A stretch of 64,000 bases of DNA from Variovorax boronicumulans (GCF_029892485.1 NZ_JARXVG010000016.1:1-64000); one strand, 5' to 3'; positions 34,893-44,348 are shown, numbered from the stretch's first letter. The notes: a model not told the origin generated them from the letters alone. Numbers and translations: made by a program.

Positions 34893-36417
34893 GGTCCACC
34901 ATCGCCTGTCCGATGGCCTGCCGGTCGGCCGGTTGCGCGAACTCGCCGGCGATGCGCCCGCGCGTCATCACGCCCACGCGGTCGGCCAGTTGCAGCACCT
35001 CGTCGAGGTCTTCGCTGATCAGCAGCACCGCGGCGCCGCCGTCGCGCGCGGCGCGCAGGCGTGCATGCACCTCGGCGCTGGCGCGCACGTCGAGCCCGCG
35101 GCTCGGGCTGTGGGCGAGCACCAGCGTGGGCGACTTGCCGAATTCGCGCGCCAACACCAGCTTTTGTGCGTTGCCGCCGGAGAGCAACGCGGCCTTCTGC
35201 GCGACCGAGCGCACGCCCTGCACGTCGAAGGCGCGCACGGCTTCCTGCGTGTCGCTCTGGATGCGGTTGCGGCGCAGATGCCAGATGGGGCCGTAGCGGC
35301 CGCTGTGCACGCGGCCGATGGCGTAGTTCTCGGCAACCGACAGGCTTCCTGCGAGCGCGAGCCCGTAGCGGTCGGCCGGAATCGCTGCGATGCCGACGTT
35401 GCGGCGTGCGGGCGCGGACATGGTCTTCAGATCGCCATGGCCTTCGAGATGCATCTCGCCTTCGAGGCCACCGCCGGCATCGGGCAGGCCCATGATGGCG
35501 CCGGCCAGTTCGCTCTGGCCGTTGCCGCCGACACCGGCCAGGCCGTAGATCTCGCCGGCATGCAGTTCGAGATCGACGCCGTCGAGCACGCGGCGGCCCT
35601 GCGGCGATGCCGAGGAGCGCAGCCCGCGCACCGACAGCCGCACTGGCCCGCGCGGCGCCTGTGCCGGTTGCGACGAAGCTGCGGCAATGGATTCACCCAC
35701 CGTGAGCTTCACGAGTTCGCTCACCGATGTCGCACCGGGCTCCAGCGTCGCCACCGTGCGGCCGCCGCGCATCACCGTCACGCGGTCGGCGTAGGTTTTC
35801 ACGTCCGCCATCTTGTGCGTGACCAGCACCACAGCGGAGCCACTGCGCGCCAGCCCTTGCACTGTCTGCAACAGGCGTGCGGCTTCCTGGTCGGTCAGCA
35901 CCGCGGTCGGCTCGTCGAGGATGAGGATGCGCGCCCCCGCGAGCAGCACCTTGAGAATTTCGACCCGCTGCTGCTCGGCAATCGAGAGTGTGTCGATGCG
36001 CTTCGAAGGATCGATGTCGAAGCCCAGCTCCGACGCCTTGTTGCGGATGTCGCGCGAGATCTCGCGCAGCCGCTCCCCATGGCTTTGAAATTCGGCCGGG
36101 GGCGGCGCGGTGAGCAGGATGTTCTGCGCCACCGTGAACGGCCGCACCAGCTTGAAGTGCTGGTGGACCATGCCGATGCGGTGCTTCGCCGCATCGCGCG
36201 GGCCGGCAAGGTGCACGAGGTTGTCGTCGACCAGCAGTTGCCCTGCCTCGGGCGCATACAACCCGGCCGCGATGTTCATCAGCGAAGACTTGCCCGCGCC
36301 GTTCTCGCCGAGCAGCGCATGCACCTCGCCCCAGCGGGCGGCGAAGTGTGCGTCGGTGAGGGCCGCAAAACCGTCGAAGGTCTTGCGGATGCCGGTGAGC
36401 TCCAGCGCGTTGGGCAT
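34885..36417 (-). CDS. BMP-type ABC transporter ATP-binding protein
   Basis: A 510-residue double ATPase. Domain 1 has Walker A GENGAGKSS and Walker B ILILDEPTAVLT with signature-like LSIAEQQRVEI. Domain 2 has the degenerate P-loop GVGGNGQSE and signature LSGGNAQKLVLAR. This layout is that of nucleoside/simple-sugar importers. Start 36417 (MPNALELTGI) is 16 bases after the binding-protein stop. Domain 2 Walker B reads LVLAHSPSRGLDV, with the usual Asp-Glu replaced, so the second site is probably not catalytic. Confidence 0.93.
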   Translation of the reverse strand: MPNALELTGIRKTFDGFAALTDAHFAARWGEVHALLGENGAGKSSLMNIAAGLYAPEAGQLLVDDNLVHLAGPRDAAKHRIGMVHQHFKLVRPFTVAQNILLTAPPPAEFQSHGERLREISRDIRNKASELGFDIDPSKRIDTLSIAEQQRVEILKVLLAGARILILDEPTAVLTDQEAARLLQTVQGLARSGSAVVLVTHKMADVKTYADRVTVMRGGRTVATLEPGATSVSELVKLTVGESIAAASSQPAQAPRGPVRLSVRGLRSSASPQGRRVLDGVDLELHAGEIYGLAGVGGNGQSELAGAIMGLPDAGGGLEGEMHLEGHGDLKTMSAPARRNVGIAAIPADRYGLALAGSLSVAENYAIGRVHSGRYGPIWHLRRNRIQSDTQEAVRAFDVQGVRSVAQKAALLSGGNAQKLVLAREFGKSPTLVLAHSPSRGLDVRASAEVHARLRAARDGGAAVLLISEDLDEVLQLADRVGVMTRGRIAGEFAQPADRQAIGQAMVDHG

Positions 36418-36433
36418 GTCGGTCTCGCTCTGC

Positions 36434-37540
36434 TTACTTCTGCGTGACCACGCCCTTGACGAACCAGTCCATCTTCCAGAGGTCGGCATCGGACAGCACC
36501 GCGCCCTTGGCCACGCGTTCCTTGCCGTCGCGGTCGGCGAGCGGGCCGGCGTAGAGCTGCTTGCCCTTGAGGATGGCTTCGCGCTCGGCGGTGATCAACG
36601 CGGCCTTGTCCTTGGGCACTGCGGGGCCGAAGCCTGCGATGTCGGTACCGCCGTCCTTCATCTCGATGAAGGCGCCGTATGGCGCTGGCTTCCAGCCGCC
36701 CGCCATCACCTTCTTCAGCTCAGGCGTGAGGAACTTGTCCCACACCCACACCGACGAGCACAGCGTGGCCTTGGGCGCGAACTGGCGCAGGTCGCGGTGA
36801 TGCCCCGTGCCGTACACGCCGCGTTCCTGCGCCACGATCTGCGGCGTGGGGCTGTCGACGTGCTGGCCGATCACGTCGGCGCCCTGGTCGATGAGTGCTG
36901 CCGCGGCGGCCCGCTCCTTGATGGGGTCGTTCCAGGCGCCGGTGTAGATCACGTTGACGGTGGCGTTGGGGTTCATCTTCTGCGCACCGAGCGCGAAGGC
37001 GTTGATGGTCCAGTTCACCACGCCGAAGGGGTTGGCCGCGACGAAGCCGAGCTTGCCGGTCTTCGACGCCGCGCCGGCAGCCATGCCGCACAGATACTGG
37101 CTCTCGTAGGTGCGGCCGTAGAACGATTCGAGGTTGCTGCCGTTGGTGGTGCCCGAGCCGTTGAGGAAGGCCACGTCGGGGTACTTGGCGGCCAGGTCCT
37201 TGAAGCTGTCGGAGTAGCCGAAGGCCGTGCCGATCACGATGTTGGCCCCGCGCTGGATGAACTTCTCTGCCGCAGGCTTGATGGCCGAGGCGTCTTCGGG
37301 CACGTTCTCGACGAATTGGATCTTCTGGCCGATTTCCTTCTCGATCTTCACGCGGGCTTCGTCGAAGGCCTGCGTCCAGCCGCCGTCGTTCTTCGGGCCG
37401 AAGTAGAGCATCGCGATCTTCGGCTTGTCCTTGAGCGTGAAGCCGTCGGCCGCGGTGGCGGGCAGCGTCACGAAGAACGCGCCGCCGGCTGCGAGCGTCA
37501 GTGCAAGGCCGAGGAAGCCGGTGGTGGGTGTGCGCAGCAT
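36434..37540 (-). CDS. BMP family ABC transporter substrate-binding protein
   Basis: A 368-residue periplasmic protein with a signal peptide ending LPATAAD near residue 32 and the BMP/Med fold (IAMLYFGPKNDGGWTQAFDE, GTAFGYSDSF, NVIYTGAWNDP). Studied members bind nucleosides or purines. The ATG at 37540 is preferred because AAAGG lies 7 bases upstream. Given the adjacent rut operon and the shared promoter type, a pyrimidine base, nucleoside or related ring compound is a reasonable guess for the ligand. Confidence 0.92.
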   Translation of the reverse strand: MLRTPTTGFLGLALTLAAGGAFFVTLPATAADGFTLKDKPKIAMLYFGPKNDGGWTQAFDEARVKIEKEIGQKIQFVENVPEDASAIKPAAEKFIQRGANIVIGTAFGYSDSFKDLAAKYPDVAFLNGSGTTNGSNLESFYGRTYESQYLCGMAAGAASKTGKLGFVAANPFGVVNWTINAFALGAQKMNPNATVNVIYTGAWNDPIKERAAAAALIDQGADVIGQHVDSPTPQIVAQERGVYGTGHHRDLRQFAPKATLCSSVWVWDKFLTPELKKVMAGGWKPAPYGAFIEMKDGGTDIAGFGPAVPKDKAALITAEREAILKGKQLYAGPLADRDGKERVAKGAVLSDADLWKMDWFVKGVVTQK

Positions 37541-37604
37541 GGAGCAACCTTTCGTGGGAAGCATGGGAAGTGACGGATGGAAAAAAGAAGAGGGGCCGCG
37601 CGCG

Positions 37605-37991
37605 TCACATCATGAAGTTGATGCGGAACACGTTGCCCTCGGGGTCGAGCAGCACGGACTGGTACCAGTTGTAGTAAGTGACGTAAGGCGGCTTGATCAG
37701 CGTGGCGCCGGCTTCGAGCGCGACGGGCACCATGCGGTCGACATCGGTCTGGCTGTCGACGTCGATGTTCAGCAGGAACTTCACGCCGCGCGTGTCCGCG
37801 TACTCGGACAGGTGCAGCAACTCGTAGGCATCGAGCGCGTTGAAGCCCAGGCTCGACTTGCCGGTGTCCAGGCCGCGAAAGATCGGCGAGCGGATCGCCT
37901 CGATCTCGGGGAAGCCGAACACGCGCTGGTAGAAGCCGCTGAGTGCGACCACGTCTTTTGCGAAGACGTTGACGTAGGAGAGATGTGCCAT
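37605..37991 (-). CDS. VOC (glyoxalase-like) family protein
   Basis: A 128-residue vicinal-oxygen-chelate protein with two beta-alpha-beta-beta-beta repeats (SYVNVFAKDVVALSGFYQRVF; and LLDPEGNVFRINFM). Such proteins are metal-dependent isomerases, epimerases or dioxygenases, or simple binding proteins. It is encoded 14 bases after the oxygenase and 64 bases before the binding protein, so it may act on the product of the oxygenase. Metal ligands cannot be assigned with confidence. Confidence 0.8.
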   Translation of the reverse strand: MAHLSYVNVFAKDVVALSGFYQRVFGFPEIEAIRSPIFRGLDTGKSSLGFNALDAYELLHLSEYADTRGVKFLLNIDVDSQTDVDRMVPVALEAGATLIKPPYVTYYNWYQSVLLDPEGNVFRINFMM

Positions 37992-38005
37992 GTCGCGTCT
38001 TCAGC

Positions 38006-39007
38006 CTAGGCCGTCGCCTTGGTGCCGCCGAAGGTCGTCTGCTTCACGAACTTCGAGGTGAGGTGATCGCCCGACGAGATGGGCGCGTACTTCGGCGACT
38101 CGCCCGGTGCGAGGCAACTGGGCAGGCACTCGACCATCGCGTCGTAGTTCGGCTGGTGGAAGAACACCAGCGACTGCCGGCGGTTGGTGCTCGCCACTTC
38201 GAAGGGCGGGTTGACGACGCGGTGCAGCGTGGACACCCACAGGTCGTTGGTCCACTGCATCATGAGGTCGGCGATGTTGACGACCATGCCGCCCTCGACC
38301 TGTGGCACGTCGACCCACTGGCCCGCCTTGTTGAAGACCTGCAGGCCCTTGTCGTCGGGCAGCACGATGGTGAGGCTGCCGTAGTCGCTGTGCGCACCCG
38401 CGCGCAGCTGGCCCAGCAGCGGCGCTTCGCGCTGCGGTGGATAGCTCAGCACGCGGAACATGCTGATGTGCTTGTCGATCTTGTCGTCGAAGAAAGTCTC
38501 GGGCAGTTCGAGGCCGAGCGCGAAGATGCGCATCAGCGAACGCGAGAGATCGCTCATGGCTTCGAAGTAGCCTTCGTAGGCTTCGCGGAATCCGTCGATG
38601 GGCGGCCAGCTGTTGGGCTCGAAGTGTGGGCCTGCGGCGGGGCCGTGGTGGTAGTCGTCGTCGGGCATGTTCGACGGGCCGATGGAGAACGACTCCTTCA
38701 GGTCGCCGGGCGCCGCTTCTTCCAGGCTGTAGGAAAGGCCTTCCTCGCCCACTGCGCTGTAGCCGCGCACCGCGTCTTCGCGCGGCCGGTCGACCTTGCG
38801 CTTTTCCGCCAGCGGCATGTTGAAGAACTCGCGCGAGAGCGCCGACACGCGCGACACCAGCTCGGGGGCAATGCCATGGTTGGTGATGACCAGGAAGCCG
38901 ATGCTGCGGCAGGCTTCGTCGACTTGCCTTGCGACCTGCGCCTTGCCTTCGGGCGTGCCGGAGAAGTAGGGCGCGAGATCGATGATCGGTACGGACAGCA
39001 GGGTCAT
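38006..39007 (-). CDS. 2-oxoglutarate/Fe(II)-dependent oxygenase (isopenicillin N synthase family)
   Basis: A 333-residue oxygenase with an N-terminal DIOX_N region (VPIIDLAPYFSG ... DEACRSIGFLVITNHG) and a jelly-roll core. Iron ligands are H206 and D208 (AHSDYGS) and H262 (TLHRVVNPP), and the 2-oxoglutarate-binding R277/S279 (RQS) is present. The family includes fungal thymine 7-hydroxylase as well as plant and antibiotic enzymes. Start 39007 is chosen because GAGGA lies 7 bases upstream. First gene of the operon; its promoter region has a sigma-54-like element and a RutR-like box. Confidence 0.9.
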   Translation of the reverse strand: MTLLSVPIIDLAPYFSGTPEGKAQVARQVDEACRSIGFLVITNHGIAPELVSRVSALSREFFNMPLAEKRKVDRPREDAVRGYSAVGEEGLSYSLEEAAPGDLKESFSIGPSNMPDDDYHHGPAAGPHFEPNSWPPIDGFREAYEGYFEAMSDLSRSLMRIFALGLELPETFFDDKIDKHISMFRVLSYPPQREAPLLGQLRAGAHSDYGSLTIVLPDDKGLQVFNKAGQWVDVPQVEGGMVVNIADLMMQWTNDLWVSTLHRVVNPPFEVASTNRRQSLVFFHQPNYDAMVECLPSCLAPGESPKYAPISSGDHLTSKFVKQTTFGGTKATA

Positions 39008-39040
39008 GGGTGGGTCCTCATGCATGGCATGCCTTTCGCC

Positions 39041-39058
39041 ATGCAACGTCTGTGCCAG
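39041..39058 (-). promoter_or_regulatory. Sigma-54-type -24/-12 promoter of the oxygenase/transporter operon
   Basis: The minus strand reads CTGGCACAGACGTTGCAT, matching the consensus YTGGCACGRNNNTTGCW at all fixed positions but one (A for G after TGGCAC). GG and GC are correctly spaced. The predicted start point, near 39031, is 24 bases before the oxygenase ATG. The same 24-base spacing is found at rutA. Confidence 0.75.
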
Positions 39059-39075
39059 TTGGACCAAATGGACAA
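39059..39075. promoter_or_regulatory. RutR-like box before the oxygenase operon
   Basis: TTGGACCAAATGGACAA agrees at 15 of 17 positions with the reverse complement of the rutA-proximal box (TTGGACCAAGTGGTCAA) and resembles the E. coli RutR consensus TTGACCANNTGGTCAA. It abuts the -24 element, so a bound RutR could block the polymerase. It also lies 136 bases before the divergent rutR-like gene. Confidence 0.65.
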
Positions 39076-39210
39076 ATCGCTTTTGTCGCGTCAGCATGGT
39101 GCGCAACCAGGATGCCGCGAGGCCGTCGTGGCGCAACGCGATGCACCGCGGCCTTACAGTGGTGCGCCGTTCAGAGAACCTGTAATCCGTCAAACGAAGA
39201 GCGAGGGAAG

Positions 39211-39921
39211 ATGCCGAAGACCAAGGCGCTGGCCACAGCCAGCAGCAGCACCGACAAGAGCCCCGCGCGCAAGCGCGCCAAACCCGCGGTGCGCAGCGCT
39301 TCCGCCGTGAGCCGGCGCCTGCGCCAGATCGAGGACAAGCGCAGTGCCATCCTCGGCGCGGCGCTGGGCCTGTTCTCGCGCTTCGGACTGCACGGCACTT
39401 CGATCGACCAGGTGGCGGCGCGCGCCGATGTGTCCAAGAGCAACCTGCTCTATTACTTCGCGAACAAGGAGGAGCTGTACGTCAACGTGCTGCGCGACCT
39501 GCTTGCGCTGTGGCTGGAACCGCTGCGCGGTTTCAGTGCCGAGCAGGACCCGAGCGAAGCGATTGGCGACTACATCCGCCGCAAGCTGGTGATCTCGCGT
39601 GATCGGCCCGATGCATCACGCTTGTTCTGTCTTGAAATGATCCAGGGCGCGCCGTTGTTGCGCGATGAACTCGACCGCGAACTGCGCACGCTGGTGGAGC
39701 GCAAGTCGGAAGTGATTCGCGCGTGGATCGAGGCCGGCAAGCTCGCGCCGGTCGATCCGCATCATCTGATCTTCGCGCTGTGGGCGATCACGCAGCACTA
39801 TGCGGATTTCGGGGTGCAGGTGCATGCGCTGTCGGGGCACACGCTGGACGATGCGGCGTTCTTCGAGCAGACGGTGGAGAACGTGCAGCGCATCGTTCTT
39901 CAGGGCATCACGGTGCGTTAG
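39211..39921 (+). CDS. rutR: TetR family regulator, RutR-type
   Basis: A 236-residue regulator. A basic, low-complexity tail (1-45) precedes a TetR helix-turn-helix (~46-92: HGTSIDQVAARADVSKSNLLYYFANKEELY in part) and a RutR-type C-terminal domain (FCLEMIQGAPLLRDELDRE, IFALWAITQHYADFGVQV). E. coli RutR senses uracil and thymine and releases the rut promoter. GAGGGAAG precedes the ATG. It lies divergent from the oxygenase operon and next to rutF, and two matching boxes are present. Confidence 0.85.
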   Translation: MPKTKALATASSSTDKSPARKRAKPAVRSASAVSRRLRQIEDKRSAILGAALGLFSRFGLHGTSIDQVAARADVSKSNLLYYFANKEELYVNVLRDLLALWLEPLRGFSAEQDPSEAIGDYIRRKLVISRDRPDASRLFCLEMIQGAPLLRDELDRELRTLVERKSEVIRAWIEAGKLAPVDPHHLIFALWAITQHYADFGVQVHALSGHTLDDAAFFEQTVENVQRIVLQGITVR

Positions 39922-39923
39922 GT

Positions 39924-40032
39924 TTTGCTCCCTCCCCTTCCGGGGGAGGGTAGGGGTGGGGGGGCAAGCGGCGTACCCATCGAGCGCTCTGCCCGCCCCC
40001 ATCCCAACCTTCCCCCGGAGGGGGAAGGGGCC
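39924..40032. repeat. Palindromic element, copy 5
   Basis: Left end TTTGCTCCCTCCCCTTCCGG, right end CCAACCTTCCCCCGGAGGGG then GAAGGGG. It sits between the convergent ends of rutR and rutF, where it could serve as a shared terminator-like structure; it starts 3 bases after the rutR stop. Confidence 0.88.
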
Positions 40033-40056
40033 ATACAAGCGAGAAGGCAAGAAGAG

Positions 40057-40596
40057 TCAGTGCTGCGGCGGCGCCGCGATCTCGTGGTACTTGCGGTCAA
40101 AGTAGATGAGGCTCTGCGCCGCGCCGCCGATCGCAATCGCCACGGCTTCGCAGAACAGCACGTCATGCGTGCCCGCGCTGGTGGTGCTCACCACGCGGCA
40201 GTCGAAGGAAGCTGCTGCGTCTTCGAGCACCGGCGAGCCCGTGGCCTTGCGGCTCCAGCGGCCGGCGGCGAAGCGTTCGTCCATCGGCGTCTTGCCGCCG
40301 AACAGGCCCGAAAGCGTCTGGTGGCCCGCGGCCAGCACGTTCACGCAGAGCACGCCGTTGGTGGTGAACGCGGGGTACACCGAGGCCGAGCGGTTCAGGC
40401 ACACGAGCAGCATCGGCGGCTCGTCGGTCACGCTGCACACGGCCGATGCGGTGAAGCCCGCGCGGCCTGCGGGGCCGTCGGTCGTGATGATGCTCACCGC
40501 CGCACCGAGGCGCGCCATCGCGTTGCGGTAGTCGGCCTTGGGCAGCGGCGGCAACAGGCTGGCGGGCGGAAGGTGGGATGCAATGGCGTTGAGCAT
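40057..40596 (-). CDS. rutF: FMN reductase RutF
   Basis: A 179-residue flavin reductase-domain protein that supplies reduced FMN to RutA. It has the family motifs MARLGAAVSIITTDG, GFTASAVCSVTDEPPMLLVC and GVLCVNVLAAG, with SLIYFDRKYHEI at the C terminus. Start 40596 (MLNAIASHLP) fits the family. Last gene of the rut operon, 17 bases after rutE. Confidence 0.93.
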   Translation of the reverse strand: MLNAIASHLPPASLLPPLPKADYRNAMARLGAAVSIITTDGPAGRAGFTASAVCSVTDEPPMLLVCLNRSASVYPAFTTNGVLCVNVLAAGHQTLSGLFGGKTPMDERFAAGRWSRKATGSPVLEDAAASFDCRVVSTTSAGTHDVLFCEAVAIAIGGAAQSLIYFDRKYHEIAAPPQH

Positions 40597-40613
40597 GAGG
40601 ACTCCGGCAGGCG

Positions 40614-41210
40614 TCAGGCCAGCGTGCAGGCTTCGTCGAAAGGCAGGCGCGGCAGGCGGCCGAACACCTTCGACACGTCGCCGTGGCCGAGATTGATGAG
40701 GAAGTTGGTGGTCCAGTCGGTGCCTTCGAAGAACGCGGCATCGACCTTGGCCTTGTCGAAGCCCGACATCGGACCGGCATCGAGCCCCACCGCGCGCGCC
40801 GCGAGCAGCAGGTAGCCGGCCTGCAGGCTCGCATTGCGGAAGGCGGTCTCGTGTGCGGCCTCGGGGCTGCCGGTGAACCAGCTGCGTGCATCGGCATGCG
40901 GGAACAGCGTGGGCAGCTTGTCGTAGAACTTCCGGTCCCATGCGGCGATGACCGTGACCGGCGCACTCATGGTCTTGTCGAGGTTGCCTTTGGAAAGCGC
41001 GGGCGCCAGGCGCTGCTTGCCTTCGGGCGTGCGCACGAACACGAAGCGCGCGGGCGAGCAGTTGGCCGAGGTCGGCCCCAGGCTGGCGAGCGTGTAGATG
41101 CGCTGCAGCTGGGCATCGGGCACGGGCTCGCCGGTCCAGCCGTTGTGGCTGCGCGCACTGGTGAAGAGAAGTGCCAGTGCGGCGTCTTCGAGGATCTGTG
41201 TGGAGGTCAT
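40614..41210 (-). CDS. rutE: Probable malonic semialdehyde reductase RutE
   Basis: A 198-residue nitroreductase-fold protein (SARSHNGWTGEPV, LGPTSANCSPARFVFV, GPMSGFDKAKVD) that reduces toxic malonic semialdehyde to 3-hydroxypropionate. Length and motifs match RutE. Its ATG overlaps the rutD stop (ATGA). Confidence 0.94.
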   Translation of the reverse strand: MTSTQILEDAALALLFTSARSHNGWTGEPVPDAQLQRIYTLASLGPTSANCSPARFVFVRTPEGKQRLAPALSKGNLDKTMSAPVTVIAAWDRKFYDKLPTLFPHADARSWFTGSPEAAHETAFRNASLQAGYLLLAARAVGLDAGPMSGFDKAKVDAAFFEGTDWTTNFLINLGHGDVSKVFGRLPRLPFDEACTLA

Positions 41211-42013
41211 GCGGGAACGGCGGGTGTGCTGACCCGCGCGAGAAAGTCGAGCAGGCTGCGGTTGAAGGCGGGCGCTTCGGTCACGCTGTGTGCGTGGCCG
41301 CCGTGCGATACGAAGTCGAGCGTCACATCGTGCAGGCCATCGGCCAGCCGCTGCGAGCAGGTCCAGGGGACGAGCACGTCGTCCTTGGCGGCTGCAATGA
41401 GCGTGGGCACGGTGATGTCGGCGAGGCGCGCATCGATGTCGAAGGCGCGCAGCGCGGCGATGCGCGCGCGCATGTTGGCTTCGCCGGGGAAATGCGCGAA
41501 GGCGTGATCGACTTCGTCGGCCACGCGCTGCGCATGCTCGGCGCACCAGGCGGCGGGGTACAGAAAGATCGGCTGCGCTTCCACATACGCGCGCGGACCG
41601 AGCGCGCCGAGCAGCGCGAGCCGTGCATCGAAGCAGCGCGCCGAATGCGGGTTCGGCTTCGACCATGCGTTGACGAGCGCGAGGCTCGCCACGCAGTCGG
41701 GCGCATCGAGCGCGAGCTGCAGGCCGACCAGTCCACCGAGTGCATGGCCGGCGAAGTGGCACTGCGCCGTGTCGGTGGCATCGAGGATTTCGATGACGTC
41801 GAGCGCCATGTCGGAGATGGCGTAGTCGCCGGGCAGCGAGCCGGGGCTGCGGCCTGTACCGCGCTGGTCGTACACGATGACGCGATGGCCCGCCTCGACC
41901 AGCGCACCGAGTTGCGGCCGCCAGAAGCTGGCCGAGCCGCCGAGGCCCGAGGACAGCAGCATGGTGGCCGCTGCATCCGAGGGCCCGTGCACCTCGTAGT
42001 GCAGCGCGGTCAT
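41207..42013 (-). CDS. rutD: Alpha/beta hydrolase RutD
   Basis: A 268-residue alpha/beta hydrolase (LLSSGLGGSASFWRPQL, YDQRGTG) thought to speed hydrolysis of aminoacrylate/carbamate in the Rut pathway. The nucleophile elbow reads GHALGG with alanine where a serine is usual; as I recall the E. coli protein, this is also so there, hence not a defect. The stop overlaps rutE; rutC ends 5 bases upstream. Confidence 0.92.
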   Translation of the reverse strand: MTALHYEVHGPSDAAATMLLSSGLGGSASFWRPQLGALVEAGHRVIVYDQRGTGRSPGSLPGDYAISDMALDVIEILDATDTAQCHFAGHALGGLVGLQLALDAPDCVASLALVNAWSKPNPHSARCFDARLALLGALGPRAYVEAQPIFLYPAAWCAEHAQRVADEVDHAFAHFPGEANMRARIAALRAFDIDARLADITVPTLIAAAKDDVLVPWTCSQRLADGLHDVTLDFVSHGGHAHSVTEAPAFNRSLLDFLARVSTPAVPA

Positions 42014-42018
42014 GAGGC

Positions 42019-42411
42019 TCAGGCCTTCTTGCCGATGTGCGCGATCGAGGCGATCTCGATCAGCGCGTCGGGCTTCACCAGGCCGCACTGGATGCAGTAG
42101 CGCGCGGGCTTGGTGCCAGGAAAGAACTCGGCGTACACCGCATTGATCTTGGCGTAGTCGGCCCAGTCCTTGAGCATGATCTGGTTGAAGGTCACGTCGT
42201 CCATGGTGCCGCCTGCGGCCTCGACCACGCCCTGGATGGTGGTGAGCACATGCCGCGCTTGCGCGCTCGCGTCGCCGACGTGGACCACGTTGTTGTCCTT
42301 GTCGAAGGGCAGCGTGCCCGACACATAGAGAACGCCGTCGGCGAGCGTGCCCGGGACGTAGGGCGCGAGCGGCACGCCGGTGCCGGGAGGGATGATGGCT
42401 TGCTTGGGCAT
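42019..42411 (-). CDS. rutC: RidA-family 3-aminoacrylate deaminase RutC
   Basis: A 130-residue RidA/YjgF trimer subunit with VPGTLADGVLYVSGTLPFD and the active-site arginine in KPARYCIQCG, followed by LIEIASIAHIG. Deaminates aminoacrylate. Start 42411 has AAGGAG 8 bases upstream; an in-frame start 10 codons earlier has no such site. Confidence 0.94.
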   Translation of the reverse strand: MPKQAIIPPGTGVPLAPYVPGTLADGVLYVSGTLPFDKDNNVVHVGDASAQARHVLTTIQGVVEAAGGTMDDVTFNQIMLKDWADYAKINAVYAEFFPGTKPARYCIQCGLVKPDALIEIASIAHIGKKA

Positions 42412-42433
42412 TCGGGAACTCCTTTGAAATGAA

Positions 42434-43222
42434 TCAGGCAATGGCCGCTTCGGCCGTGGTGGGTTGAATGGCGAGTTGCGGTGCGAAGGTGCTGCAGAAC
42501 TGGTCCACCGTGGAGACCCATCCGAAGAAGGTCTCGACGTTGTAGACAGAAGCTTTCTGGATGGCCGCGCCGCCGAGCTCGTGCGTGGCGTCTTCCAGCA
42601 TCACGGCGAAATACTCGAGGTGGAACGCATCGCGCAGCGTCGACTCCACGCACACGTTGGTCGCAATGCCGGTGAACACCAGGTGGCGAATGCCGCGTGC
42701 GCGCAAGGTGCTGTCGAGCGTGCTGTTGAAGAAGCCGCTGTAGCGCGTCTTGGGCACGACGATGTCGCCGGCTTGCGGCTTCATCTCGGCAATGAGTTCA
42801 TAGTCCCATCCGCCCTTGGCGAGGAACTGGCCGTGCAGTTCGGGCTTGGCGCGCATGGTCTTGAGTGCGTTCGACTTGTGCCAGTTGGGCGAGCCGGGGC
42901 CGCCTGCTTCCACATACGCCGCGTCCCAGCCGTTCTGCAAAAACACGACCAGCATGCCGGCCGCGCGCGCGGCCGCGATGGTGCGCGCGATGTTGGCGAT
43001 GGTGCCTTGCGCGCCCGAGATGTCGAAGCCGGCCGAATCCACATAGCCACCGGCGGAGGCGTAGGCGTTCTGCATGTCGACGACGATGAGCGCGGAGTCG
43101 CTGGCATGCAGCGCGAGCGGTTCCGGGCGCGCAGGCAGCACGAGCGGTACGGGCGCACCGGGCAGGCGCGGCGCGCCGACGGGCGTGGTCGAGGTGAGCG
43201 TGGTGTTCCTGGGCGTGGTCAT
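42434..43222 (-). CDS. rutB: Ureidoacrylate amidohydrolase RutB
   Basis: A 262-residue isochorismatase-fold hydrolase that releases carbamate and aminoacrylate from ureidoacrylate. The triad is D49 (LIVVDMQ), K158 (VVPKTRYSGF) and C191 (TGIATNVCVEST). Start 43222 has GAGGAG upstream. Thirteen bases follow the rutA stop. Confidence 0.95.
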   Translation of the reverse strand: MTTPRNTTLTSTTPVGAPRLPGAPVPLVLPARPEPLALHASDSALIVVDMQNAYASAGGYVDSAGFDISGAQGTIANIARTIAAARAAGMLVVFLQNGWDAAYVEAGGPGSPNWHKSNALKTMRAKPELHGQFLAKGGWDYELIAEMKPQAGDIVVPKTRYSGFFNSTLDSTLRARGIRHLVFTGIATNVCVESTLRDAFHLEYFAVMLEDATHELGGAAIQKASVYNVETFFGWVSTVDQFCSTFAPQLAIQPTTAEAAIA

Positions 43223-43235
43223 GCGCGTCTCCTCT

Positions 43236-44348
<1,113 letters not shown>

